A DNA stretch of 64,000 nt, from the NCBI GenBank assembly GCA_026413225.1, contig CM048552.1, forward strand, positions 199,591,553-199,655,552, read 5' to 3'. Below, in pieces: positions 48,752 through 61,200 of this stretch. Made by a program: the position numbers and the translations under genes. The notes under the pieces are model-generated. The model worked only from the letters and a program-made list of their open reading frames with translations, was not told the origin of the DNA and did no database searches. The DNA is from Otis tarda. Its lineage: Eukaryota > Chordata > Aves > Otidiformes > Otididae. Position 1 is the first letter of the stretch; the number at the start of each line of letters is the position of its first letter.

Positions 48752-50606
48752 TGTAGTTTAGCCCCATTTGGGACCAAGCTATACAGCCTCTTGCTCACTC
48801 CCCCCACCCTCCGAGGGAATGGGGGAGAGGTGCCAACCTCATGAAGTTCAACCAGGCCAAGTGCAAGGTCCTGCACCTGGGTCATGGCAATCCCAGGCAC
48901 AAATACAGGCTGGGCGGAGAATGGATTGAGAGCAGCCCTGAGGAGAAAGACTTGGGAGTGCTGGTGGACGAGAGGCTCAACATGAGCGGGCAATGCGCCC
49001 TTGCGGCCCAGAAGGCCAACCGCATCCTGGGCTGCATCAAGAGGAGCGTGGCCGGCAGGTCGAGGGAGGTGATTCTGCCCCTCTACTCTGCCCTGGTGAG
49101 ACCCCACCTGGAGTACTGCGTCCAGTTCTGGAGCCCCCAACACAAGAAGGACATGGACCAGTTGGAAAGGGTCCAGAGGAGGGCCACCAAGATGATCAGA
49201 GGGCTGGAGCACCTCTCGTATGAGGACAGGCTGAGAGAGTTGGGGCTGTTCAGCCTGGAGAAGAGGAGGCTCCGGGGAGACCTGATAGCGGTCTTCCAAT
49301 ACCTCAAGGGGGCCTACAGGAAAGATGGGGAGAAACTGTTCAGTAGGGCCTGTTGTGATAGGACAAGGGGTAATGGGTTTAAATTAGAAGGAGCTAGGTT
49401 TAGATTAGATATTAGAAAAAAATTTTTTACAATGAGAGTTGTAGAGCACTGGAACAGGTTGCCCAGAGAGGTGGTGGATGCCCCATCCCTGGAAGTGTTC
49501 AAGGCCAGGCTGGATGAGGCTCTGAGCAACCTGATCTAGTCAGGGATGTCCCTGCTCTTGCAGGGGGGTTGGACTAGATGACCTTTGAAGGTCCCTTCCA
49601 ACTCTAACCATTCTATGATTCTATGATTCTATAATATAACAAAATGCTCGAAGTTTGAGACAAGGACAGGGAGAGATCCTTGAAGCTACCATTACAGGCA
49701 AAACAGGCTCGGGGAAAACAACTTCAATTTATTAATGATAAAACCAAAGCAGGATGATGAGAAAGAGAACAAAAATAACTTTTCCCCACCCCTCTCCTCT
49801 TCCCGGGCTTAAGTTAATTTCAAATTATCTCTACCTCCTTCCCCCTCCGAGTGGCACAGGGAGGAACAAGGAATAGGGATGGTGGTTAGTTCATCACACA
49901 TTGTTTTTCACCGCTCCTTCCTCCCTGGGGGAAGAACTCCTCATATTCCTCCCCTGCTCCAGTCTGGGGTCCCTCCCATGGGCTGCATTCCTTCATGAAC
50001 TGCTCCAGCAGTCCTTTTCCACAGGGTGCCATCCCTCCAGAATTGGCTGCCCCGGCATGGGGTCCTCCATGGGCTGCAGGTGGATCTCTGCTCCTCCATG
50101 GCCCTCCGTGGGCTGCAGGGGGACAGCCTGCTCCACCATGGTCATCACCATGGGCTGCAGAGGAATCTCCACCAAGAGCAGTATTACTCCTCCTCCTTCT
50201 TCATTGATCTTGGCATCCATAGCCATTTCTCTTACAAGAAATTCTTCACAACTGGCTGGCAGACGCTTCTCAGGTTCTCTTCACATCTCCTCTCTCCAAT
50301 TCTTGCAGCCGGGTCGGGCCGAGTTGGGCTGAGCCGGGCCAGAGGGTGAGGGCCACAAGGCCCAGAAGGATTGCGCCTCCTCCTCTTTGCCCACGCTTCT
50401 GCTTCTTCTCTCTTTTTTTTTTTTTTTTTAATTTTCCCTTTCTTAAATACATTAGCACAGAGGCCTTATCACTGAACATTCCATCACCAATTGGCTCGGC
50501 CCTGGCCGAGGGTTCTAGGGTCCACCCTAGAACTGGCGAGTCCACCGGAATTCTCTCAGAAGCTGCCACAAAAATGGAGCCTCCTCTGCTGCACAAAACC
50601 AGCACA
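48752..50606 (-). mobile_element. Solo LTR of the same ~1.1-kb family, split by a CR1
   Basis: The + strand opens TGTAGTTTAGCCCCATTTGG (48752), runs to GGGGGAGAG (~48829), is interrupted by a CR1, resumes at AATATAACAAAATGCTCGAA (~49633) and ends ...AACCAGCACA (50606). Without the CR1 it is ~1.05 kb, in line with the copies at 17747 and 25352. It keeps TATTTAAG (reverse complement 50442-50449), AATAAA (reverse complement 49738-49743) and the tandem GGGCTGCAGG units (~50065-50165). TTTTC occurs next to both outer edges, a possible target duplication. No internal retroviral sequence adjoins it; a fossil solo LTR antisense to the gene. Confidence 0.9.
48830..49632 (+). mobile_element. Young 5'-truncated CR1 LINE inserted in an LTR
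   Basis: About 800 bp, from TGCCAACCTCATGAAGTTCA to a tail of repeated ATTCTATG units. An uninterrupted frame runs from 48841 to its natural stop at 49539 (232 codons: [20 protein letters not shown] ... [13 protein letters not shown]). This is the C-terminal region of CR1 ORF2, after the reverse-transcriptase core, including the [20 protein letters not shown] and [10 protein letters not shown] stretches. CR1 ORF2 encodes an endonuclease and reverse transcriptase that drive target-primed retrotransposition; this copy lacks the 5' parts and so cannot move itself. The open frame, near-consensus sequence and good tail mark it as the youngest CR1 in the window. Confidence 0.95.
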
Positions 50607-53600
50607 GTTTTCAGCTCAGAAATCATTCTTCACTGTCATATCCTCATGCGATTCTTCATGCTGTTGCCTATCAGGAAAGATGTCTCTGATGTATCCTTTC
50701 TCTTTTTCTCAAGCACAGGTTATACTTTTTAAAATAGATTTGTAAGCCCTTAGCCAAGATTGTAGATATTTTTACATAGCACTACGTAAATAAGAAGCTT
50801 GAAGAACAATTGAAAAAACAGTTAGTTTTCCTTTCAGGAATCATTACAGTTTGGACCATTGTTTTGTGGTCTATTTAATAAAGGAAGTATTTTTAAGTTT
50901 TGTAATGCAATTCCTTAGTTTTGACTGAAAGGAATTACTATTTTTAATGTCTTCTCTTGGTTATCAACGTGCAGACATATATTGGTCAAAATCTTATATT
51001 TGTGGAGGTTTTATAAAGTGCTAGTGAGGAGCCAAGTGCTACTTATCAAACTGTAAAATGGTGTCTTTCCACTTGCATTTTAGTGTCAGAGTTTTCCTTG
51101 AAAATTATGTGGGGAAATGAGGAGAGGGAAAGGAGAATGCATTTTTCAGCAGAGTTTCAACGGAGAAAAAGCTCAAGAGCTTTGAATATAAAGCAAATTA
51201 CTGAATTACCTTATTGTGAATGTACTGATTAACTGAAAAAGCTATTAAGGATTAAAATAGCAATGATGAAATTTACTTTAGGCATGCCACTGCATTCCTT
51301 CAGTCTTTATGAAATATTTGTGCCTCTTCACCATACAGTGAGTGTACATGGGCTGTGAGTTTTCAGTGTTGCATTTACTTTCATCTCACTTGAAATAGGC
51401 TTTATTTTGATGGAAGAGTACAACTTTATGGTGCTTAAGAAGACATTGTGCCTATTGGAAGGAATGGAAACTGCACAGCAGATAAAAACAAAACAAAACA
51501 GAACAAAACAAAACAAAACCAAAACAAAACCCAGCACTTCTACATATAAAAAAGAAGAATCATGCTTTGGCATTGAGGAGATGTAAAGGGGTAACACAGA
51601 ACTCTTCTAAGATTCAGTATGCCAGAAAAACACATTAACAGAATGTTCAATTCAGAAAAACAAAATATTTTTATGTTGATCATCCCTGTTCCTGTTTGTT
51701 CTTGACTTTCCTCTCTCAGTCCAGTCTGGACTATCAGTTCTCATTGGTAACCACTTGTGGCACATTTCCCCATCAGACGATGACCACAGAGAGCTCCAGT
51801 GCTCCTTATCTTTCTTTATGAACCTTCTTTATCTATCGCTATTACACAAAACCACTATCCTTCCTGTCACTCAAGTATTAGCCTTTTCTGCTCCCTGTTC
51901 CTTATCCAATAGGCAATATCCACATACTGCTACATTTTCTTTAAAAGTTTTGGAAGCTTCATTTCCTTTCCACATAGCTATGTCTTTTCTCTTGTTCTCC
52001 ATTGATCAATGCAGGCTGCTTTTCTTTTACACCTCTGACACTCACATCAGCTTTTCTCCACCTCAGTATTACCTCAGCTGCTGCAAAGATCAAATTAATT
52101 AATATTTCTTCTCCATATCATTTTCCAGTCTAAATCTTTCCACTGCAGCCAGTTCAAGTTGTTCCTCTTTATCTAAAAGGCCTCTCATAGGTCTCTTGCT
52201 CTTTTTAACAATTGTTGATGTTTCATTCCCCATTGTGCCTTCCAGTATTCTGCTCTAGAAATATCTTTTGCCTTTGTGCATCTCTTCAGTGTTCCTTAAC
52301 TATGGGGGTCTGGTATTTTCTGGTTGTTTTTTTTTCATAGCTATCTTCTCTTTGTGATAGTTTCCAAAGACCTGTCTTTCCATTCATATATATAATGCCT
52401 CTGAACTTTTCAGTCTCAGTTATATGTTGCCCTTCTATCATTGGCCAAATAATTAAAGACAGATAAAGGAGCAGGCAGCACAGATGAAGACCATACATTT
52501 TATTACAAATGCTCAATTTAAGTATAAGATAGTTAATATACATATGATATATATTACAGATGCATTTAAAGGACATAAGTGAATAAATATAGTTATGATA
52601 GACAAATAATGCATCCTAGTTTTGCCATCTAATGTGCATTTAATATGTTATTAATAATCTTTAATGGTGACTGTTGTGGGAAAGCACTGATAAGGGCTGC
52701 ATATACAATATAGCTTGGGAACTATAACTGTACATGTATAACTGTTATTATTGTTCTAAGTTCTCTAGGCAGATTTTTTTTTGCTGCAAAGTTAATGTGA
52801 GAGGTTCATGTAAGGCCCCAGTAAGTGTCTTGTGGATAATCATTTGATGACACATTTTTTCCTTCATAAAAAAAACCCCAAACTCTTTAAACTGTTGACA
52901 CAACACTTTTCAACTCCATGAGGAAAAAGCCAGAATAACTTATCTGCAGATGAAATAAAATCTTGAAAAGACATTTTTATTAAAAGCGTATTTCACAAAA
53001 AAGGTAATATATGACCAATATAATGGTTATTCCTGATATGAGAAGACACACTATGGAATACTTTATGGCAAAAACATCAGTGTTGCAGGCTTTTTCTTGT
53101 AGAGAACTGTGTTATGAAGCATAAGTGGAGCTTTATTGCAAGCCATTCATGGTGTAATTTTGTCTTGTAACAGGTATTTCTCTGTATGGTTTATTGAGAA
53201 AACCTACATTAACTTTCTTGGACCAAATGAAAACTTCAGGTTTTGACACTCTTATCAGTAGCTCTGTGTAGTTCAACTTGTGTTTGTGAGAGCGTCTAGC
53301 TTTTTATTGTAGGAGCATGTTTTTAAAAAAATCTAAGTTACTACAACACACAGAATGTTACATACTCAACCAAACCAAGGGTTTTTAAAATCTCTTTACA
53401 TACACACTGTATTAAATAGAAAAGCTGTTTGCTTTCTTCTTATCTCTCATCCCTTCTGAAAGTCAATCAGTTCACAGAAGATCTAACGTACATCTTCCTG
53501 AGTGGAATTTTAAGTACCCATTTATTTTTGCTCTCAGCCTCTGTTTTTCCCTGGAAATTGGCATGGCTTTAGCTTCATTCACGTAACCTTGCAAAGGGAA

Positions 53601-56111
53601 ATATTTTATATTAAGGGTGATGTATCAGGTTGTATTTTTTTTCAGAACGTCTGATAATGTAACATCTGCAACTGGTTTCCTTGGCACATGCAGAAAAGTC
53701 ATAACCACAAAGGCCATTTCCCCAGTGTCTTTTTGAGACAGTCGTGAGAAAAGATCTTGAAAACATTTATTGTGTGATTGAGTTCTAGGTTCTTCAAGAG
53801 AGCCTAAACTTTTGCTACTGAGAATTTGGAAATCCTTTGGAAGTCCTCTGTCACTGAAAAGCTGAATAATAAAAAAACTATGTGGACATGTAAAAGGAAG
53901 CACTTAAAACAGTGAAAGCAGAAAAACAAAGAACAAAAACTCTAACTTTCACTGCATATATTGCAAAAGTAAATTTTATTTTCTTAGTACAGTTTTTGCT
54001 ACTGGATTTTCCTTCCATTATAATATATACTCTCATTTCCACTTTCCAACAGCAAAACAAAGCTAGAGCTTTTTCTTATAGTTTCAATCTAGCCTTCACA
54101 TGTGATTGAATGTACCCTAAAAGAGGTCACAGCAAGTGGTTTATTTGTGATTCTTAAATAAATGTGCAGAGTAGTAGTGGAACAAACAGGTAGCATTAGC
54201 TCTGTTTGTAAAAGTGTGTACAAAATATCTAATCCTTCTCCCATCTCACAAAAAACAAGACATTGTAAATAACTTCTTTCTTATTTATTGAAAGTTGACA
54301 GCATACTTGCTACTGTGTGAACAAGACTTTCTGCTCATAATCTGAGGGCAGGTGCTGACCTCACTAGTATGCAGAAGGTCTATTTGCTCACTTCTTGCGT
54401 GCAGGAGCATGGTTTTCACTGAAATGAACAATGGAGTTTAAATGTATGTTGTGGCAAAAGCAGGAAATCGTCATGCCCCAAAATAGAACCAAAATAATGT
54501 GGGCGTGATAAGTTTGCACAGATGTTCACAGCCAAAGCAATTTTATGGGTACTTCCCAACCCAACAGGATGGAGTATTTGAAGTATTTCAGTAGCTGCCT
54601 TCCAAACTGTAGTAGAGGTTTGAAAACTCAATTAAATTCAAGTCCTATATATTCACAGATTTTTTTTTTTAATCCTAGTCTGTAATTAACAGCATTATTG
54701 TGAAGACTGAAGGTTTTATTTTGCTTGTAGGAATGTTGTAAGTAGTATCACACTGAATGCAGAATGACATGTTCTTAGGGTATGCGTGGTCTTAGTGTAT
54801 AACAGATATAATGAAATACCCATTGGCTGTGACATATCAGAGAGGAACAAAATGAAAAGGGTGCTTAACTGCATGGTAAAAGTCTTGGACACATAGGAAG
54901 AACTATAGTCAGTGAAGTAACGTGAGGTCCCACATGTTTGTAGAACTTCATGGACACAAGGTTATAGAATTCTGGCATTTCTCTTAACATAAAAAAATGC
55001 TAACAATGATTTTTATTTGTATTTGAGTAAATATATATTGTGTTATTTAAAAAAATGTTGGGATTGACAGACAAAAGCACAGTGCATAACGGTGAAGCGA
55101 GTAAGTCAAAGGGCCATATGGAGTATAGTGCTAGTTGAGTCACTCATTCAGACCCCATCAGACCCTCTATTTTAGTAGCTGCTATTTATTTTCTTCACGT
55201 TATCTCGTGTTTTGCAGCAGTCCAGTTGCTATGAGTAAGAGTATCCTCACAAGATATAAATATCTTCTTTTCATTTTTTTAGTGTTATAATGTTAAGAAG
55301 AGAAGAATGCTTTCCTATTTGTAAAAATAATTTTCTTGGCAAACACAAATGTTTGCTAAAATGTATGCAGAATAAATCTTCTGTTTGATTATTCACTCTG
55401 AAAGAAACTTTGATGATGACTCCAAGATTTACAGATCAATGTAACCACGCCTTCTCAGATAGTTACAGGAGATGATTGCTAGAATAGTCACATGTATTTT
55501 TAGGGATTTATTCCTCCTTATTTTGAGGGGGGGATACAATTATTATAAAAGTTGTTTGTGCCTTAATCTTCAGCATCTTCACTGTTGGAGTATCTCTGTC
55601 TGACAAAGTGAGAAAGACCTTGGAACTTGAGAAATTTGTAAGAAAAAAATACAAAGAAGATAAAAATACCTTATTCCTCCACTCCACTTTACTAGTGTTT
55701 CTGTCAGTTTAAGAATATTTGAGTCTTACTTTAAAGCTTGTGTTAGAAGTGTTGGCAAAAATAAGCCTCTGTAATGTGTCTGTTTGTGTAATTAGATGGC
55801 TAATACTGGAGTAACTTTTGGTCATCCCATCCTATTCTATTCATGATTCCTGTTTTGACTCTTGTAGTCTCCAGCAAATGCGCACAGGAAAAGAAAATAA
55901 CCACGGTTTAGTTCTTTTTTTTAACTGCTTCTGATTTAAGCTGGAGGAATAGGAAAGCCTGTTTTCTTCCACTTTACTCTTTCTTCTTTGGTGTTTTTTT
56001 TATTTCTTTGAAAGAGTTACTGTGTCTGGCTTGTAAGTAAGTGCTAATGACATTACAATGGACAGCACAGCACAAGGGAGACAGACTGACATGGACCTCA
56101 TGTTTTTCCAG
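50607..56111. other. End of the second GUCY1A2 intron
   Basis: About 5.5 kb of AT-rich intron. It contains an AAAAC-type simple repeat (51484-51530). No repeat family, RNA gene or extra exon is recognised. The last bases (CTCATGTTTTTCCAG) are the acceptor for the exon at 56112. Confidence 0.55.
51484..51530 (+). repeat. (AAAAC)n simple repeat
   Basis: About nine units of AAAAC/AAAAC-like pentamers with two interruptions (CAGAAC, CCAAAAC). A simple microsatellite. Confidence 0.9.
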
Positions 56112-56266
56112 ATGAGGATAGGCATTCACTCAGGATCAGTGCTGGCCGGTGTCGTTGGTGTAAGAATGCCACGTTATTGCCTCTTTGGGAACAATGTCAC
56201 CCTTGCAAGCAAGTTCGAGTCAGGAAGTCACCCACGTCGCATCAATGTCAGTCCAACCACATACCA
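56112..56266 (+). CDS. GUCY1A2: GUCY1A2 internal exon: C-terminal half of the cyclase domain
   Basis: This 155-base exon encodes 51 codons plus two bases of the next (CA, completing Gln in the following exon). It continues ...SPIK with [20 protein letters not shown] and ends ...NVSPTTYQ. The acceptor AG is at 56110-56111 and the donor GTAAGT at 56267. [11 protein letters not shown] is the glycine-rich turn near the nucleotide, and [17 protein letters not shown] is the segment that in beta-1 supplies the transition-state Asn and Arg. Here those places read Thr (NNVT) and Lys (ASK), as expected of an alpha subunit, which gives the metal site and depends on beta for the rest. [14 protein letters not shown] favours alpha-2 over alpha-1 (from memory). 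The last coding exon (LLKREE... in mammals) is not in the window. Confidence 0.97.
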
Positions 56267-58170
56267 GTAAGTCCTCTTAGCTTTTTCATACTGTTCTTAT
56301 TCCAGCCTGTTTTGAGTTTGATCTTGTAATATGCTCTGTCCTCAGCACATGAACTTCAACTGAAAATCAGCAGAGTACCAGGACAACTGGAAAGAAGTGT
56401 TTCATGGGGCTGTCAGTCTTTTGTTTGCCATCAGAATACACAAAGAAGTCAGGGACTGGAGGCAAGGAAGCAGAACAGGAGGGCCAACAATTCCTTCCTA
56501 AAAAAAATGTGTAACAGAAGTGAAAATGTCTCCCATAGCACCATAATCTTATGCACTATTACAGCTTTATGCTGAGGATTTGGGTTCCACCTGCTAGATA
56601 CAGTTCATGGAGTGAAGCACCTTCCCATTGGCTCAGAAGAAAGTCTTTATTTTTGCCAGTGTGCTAAGCCTTCAAGGAGCTTTTATGCTTTCTTGAAGAC
56701 AAAATTTCATGTGTAGCACTGTAGAGAGGCACTTGATAGAAGCATTTTCTTAATGTAAGAAAAAAGATTGAAAATGGCGAAGCATTATCCTTAGCTCTTT
56801 GAAGAAATTATGCAAAAAGAGAGAAGGCTTGATTAAATGCAGTTAGGAGGAACAGCTCCTAAATAAAAGAGGTGTTCCTTATTGTTCAGATTTGACAGCT
56901 TGACTATTAGGATTTCTGCTGCTTGGATTACTACAGATGTACTCACTGTTTTGTCAGGAGATCTCAATCTTACCTTTTTCCCCGACATTCTGTATCTGAA
57001 GTAATTTTCTGAAGTATGGTTTTGCTCATGTTTTGGGACTGTTTCTCTGTGGTAAATGTGTGTAATTGTTGAAATAATACTTCTTTTCTTTCTTTTTTTT
57101 TTCTTATACAGAACTGTGAATCTCAATATTTATTTTCCCTGTACCAATCTATGTAAATTGCAGTTTTAAATGGAATTTCTTCATCCAAGAATTGAAGCAT
57201 CTGATATGCTAAAATATAAATCAGTCAGAAGTTAAAGTTTAGAAGTAATTAAAACTAGTGAATAAAATGACATTCCTCTGAAGAGCCCATTCACTTGAGA
57301 TCAGATTTGCAGAATAGAGCAAGTGTAGCTAATTGAACAAGAGACAGAATAACTGAATAGACTTTTGATCATAAAGTGCAGAGAAGCAGGTTCGTACAGT
57401 TGTCTTGTAACATGCAAGAGAAACACAGACCCAACCTACTATTGGGTACAGAAAAATCTATTAATTTAAATAAAAAAGACCTTCAGTTAATATGTATGAA
57501 AATTGCTGTTTGGAACTTGATGTCATTTGAAAAGAAATTGTCTTTGCAACCTTCCAAGTACAATGTTCTAGTGGCTTTGGTTCCTGATCTTCCACTGTGG
57601 GATAGGAGAGACTCTCTAAGAAATTGTTTGAGAAGTGAACACGAGGTTGTTCACCAATTGTGTTCTGATTTTGAAAACTTACGCAGTAGGAGGGCCTTTG
57701 GTGTCAATTGTACATAAATGGAGGTAAGTGATTCTGGCAAAATGAAATCCGTGCCCTGTGACTGGGACCTGAACTTTTCTTGTACAGGAACAGTTCTTAT
57801 AGAGGGATGGTCTCCAACCTGAGAAGGTCTTTCTGAAGGTCTATTCTGAAAATGCAGTCCATACTTTTTCAGAAGAGAGATACTAGTGCTTCACAAATGT
57901 GGTTCAGGGGTGTGATTCCACTCAGGGCTATGGTATTACTTGAGTTTGTGTCCCTGAGAACAGAAATTGGGAGCTAGACAGTTTCATATTATTTTAACAA
58001 AAATACAGTTGGAAATATTAGTGGGTATTTGGGGGGCCAGTGATGCACAAATCTATTTTCTTAGCATGCTGAAGCCAGAGTTCCTTTCAGTGTCCCTGTG
58101 TCAGTTCTGTAGGTTTTAGTTATGAAAATTATATGGCATCTTTTCTGTGAGACAATTTGTGGTCATTGGT
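56267..58170. other. GUCY1A2 final intron, first part
   Basis: Starts with a strong donor, GTAAGT. A 113-codon open stretch at 57376-57717 (+) resembles no family and has no splice context. No repeat recognised. Confidence 0.55.
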
Positions 58171-58278
58171 GAGCTATCTGATCTAGTTGAAGATGCCCCT
58201 GGTCCTTGCAGGATGGTTTGATTAGATGACCTTTAAAGGTCCCTTCCAACCCAAACCATTCTATGATTCTATGAATCT
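58171..58278 (+). mobile_element. CR1 LINE 3' tail fragment
   Basis: GAGCTATCTGATCTAGTTGA, GGTCCTTGCAGGATGGTTTG, GATGACCTTTAAAGGTCCCT and TCTATGATTCTATGAATCTG: the last ~110 bp of a CR1 with a good ATTCTATG tail, 5'-truncated. Confidence 0.92.
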
Positions 58279-61200
58279 GTTTTCTTTTCATCACTTGCTG
58301 ATTAAAAGTCTGTTCTGAAAGCCAGTTTGAGGGCTTTTATATGAAGTTTGCTAGAAATCGGTGCATTTATGCTACTCTTTATCTCACTCCAATTACGTTG
58401 TAGCACAGAGATTGTGGCTTCTCTTTTTGTGTGTCTCGCCTCTGTCTGGCTGCCATTGGTCATACTGTAGTGTAACCCATGCAGGTAACCTGGGTTAGGA
58501 GAGCATTCTTACTAAGAACTACCTAGCATAATGTGAGTCAGGTTTTCTTACCCTATATATCTTCCAGGTTGTATAAAAAAGGGGGGCTACAAGTTTTTTC
58601 ACTTCCCTTTAATCTTATAAATCCAGTAGGAATAGGACCGCTTGTTTCAGGGTGGCCATACTTTCACCTTATATTATCATCATGTCTGGGATTACCTTCC
58701 AGAAAGTTACAAATTTAGACTGTTGCTTTCAAAAAGGGAAGATAGTAGAAAAGTGACTGGCAACACAGTAATGCTATAACAAAACTGCAAAATAAACCAT
58801 AACAAAATACAGAATTATTGGTATTTGTTATCTGCATTATTGTACTATGTAAAAAATCTGCTGCTATGTGCTGAACAAGTTCAGTGCTTGATTCAGAGAA
58901 CTTTGAGTGCAAGTAACAGGCTAGACATATGGTTACAGGTAAAGGAAGTAGAAATTGCAAGAAAATATATGTTTGAATGAGAGGCAGTTATCATTGAAGA
59001 TGAATGGCTAAACGAAATTATAAAAAGGCTAGAAACTAGTTTATTTTACATGCTTCAGAAATTATATGAGAAAATAAAATGAATGTGTATGGGGCCACTT
59101 AGAAAGGCTATTTCAAACCATACCTTCTGGGATGGTTTAAAGTGTGAGAACAGACAGGGAAGAAAATAAGAAATGACACTGCTGACACAGTGGCCAGGAG
59201 AGACTGCAATTACAAAATATTGTACAGGGCAGAATTATTCAGAGCTTCTGAAGGTGATCTAGGGGGTTTGAAGATAATATACTGGCACTATCCAAATAAA
59301 AACTTTTCTTAAATACAATTTGCATGAGTGTATAATTTGCTGTGTATAAATAAAGTGATTCATTGCAAACTCAAATGTCTTTCTAGCTGACCTTATATTC
59401 CATCAAATGCTTCTGTTTGATTGTACACTGTGATGCTATGTACTCAGTTAATATTTTCATTATCTAAGAAGCAGTGTTTTCCAAAGCAGATAATTCTACA
59501 ATCAGTATGAAAATAACAGAATTTTCAATTAATTAAAGCTACTGGCATTTATCATTCTGTGTTTGTGTCTAGCATGCCCCCTGGAAAACTGTGATACAAG
59601 TTGTGTGCTTACAAAGCATACAGATACTGGAAACATGTCTAATATTTATCAGCTTTCATTTTACAGGACGTATTATGCATTAGAAAGCGTCATCAGCATT
59701 CAAATTATAATCACACTTCAGAATGGCTGTTATTGGTTTCAGACGCTTCCTTGCAAGACCATAATCTCCCTGTGTAAGAATCAGAGTCTAAAATTATAAA
59801 TATAAGATATGGTGTTGCCTAGCAGCAGTAGTGAACCTGGGGCAGCCTTGCTCCGGTCACATCTGCCTGGACAGGGCTCTGCAGGGTGAAACAGCACCTT
59901 TTACAAAGTGGCCTTTGAATCCGTTGGGGATAAGATCTCACTTCTGTTCAAAATACCTTGTTCTCTTGACTCAGGCAGGTCTTTTGACTGAGGGATTACA
60001 GAGCTTAATTTCATTTGCTTTGAATCACTGAGCACTGTAAAATGAAAGCACTAGAACAGCACTGGTAAAACTTCCAATGAAACCTGTGGGAACTGGAGAG
60101 GGAGTAGAGGATCCCAGACTGGTCCATGTTTAAACATGTGGCCAGGAAGGAATAGGAGAAGACACATTCTCTGACTGGAAAATTCAGCTTAAGGGTTATT
60201 TAATTCATCTACATTACCCTGAATTGAATAAAATCACTCTATTTTCCATACTCGAGAAGGAAGCACAATGAGATTTATGAAACTCTTCTTCAGCACAGAA
60301 GAGAGAGTAAATATTTCTTAATTCTTTGTTTCAGCCTTGAATAATTATGTTTATCAGATATTAATATAAAATACCTACATTCATCCTGTTTCCCTAATAG
60401 TATTACAATGTAATGCCTCAGGATCTCTAAGCAGTTATCAAAAGCAGGTAAACATAATTGTTGCTATTTGTCAAGTAGCTGTATTTAAGAATGAATTCTC
60501 TTTTTCCTCTTCTTTCCACCTATCTTTTTTTCGGCACTTATTTCACTTATAGAGAAGGTGCTTCTGGCATCAAGTGTTGGGTACAGATACTTTCCATTGT
60601 CATCTGGGACATGAGCTTAGGCAAAGATGAACAGCCTGTATCCGACATCCTTATCTGATTTAGGAGAGAGGGCAACCAAGTGTACCTCCTTATTGAGCTG
60701 AGTGAGATCACTGCTGGTTCACCTGCCTAAATTGCCCCTCAGCCTTTAAAATTGATTAAAAACTGCAGAATTTGAATAGGGTTTTAATAGTTATCTCACA
60801 GAAAGTTTTATGGAAGAAGTTTTACTTTTAGGCAGTTAAGAAGGATGTATATACATCTCTATTTGTCAGGATTTTAACTCAAAACTATACATTTCTAGAA
60901 ATTCCTTATAGATTTTTATTTTCATGAAATTATTTGTGCTACAGGTTATAGCTGTATCTCTCATTTTTTTTTCATATAGCTTATATCTATATCTATACTT
61001 TTCTGCCTCATATGGACAAACAAGGTTCTCCAAGAGCCTTTTCAGATTATTTTAAATATTATTTCTGAGTATCCTTTACAAAAATGTTTCTTTTTATATT
61101 GGCCAGTTCTCCATGTATGCTTTCGTGAGACATATTGGTGGACAGGCAATTTAGTTATGGACAAAAGGGGAACACAACTTATAAATGGACATAAAAATAA

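Noticed and set aside
57376-57717. 113-codon open frame (+) in the final intron
   Set aside because: Not the last GUCY1A2 exon (no LLKREE or PRSREELP stretch) and unlike any family I know.
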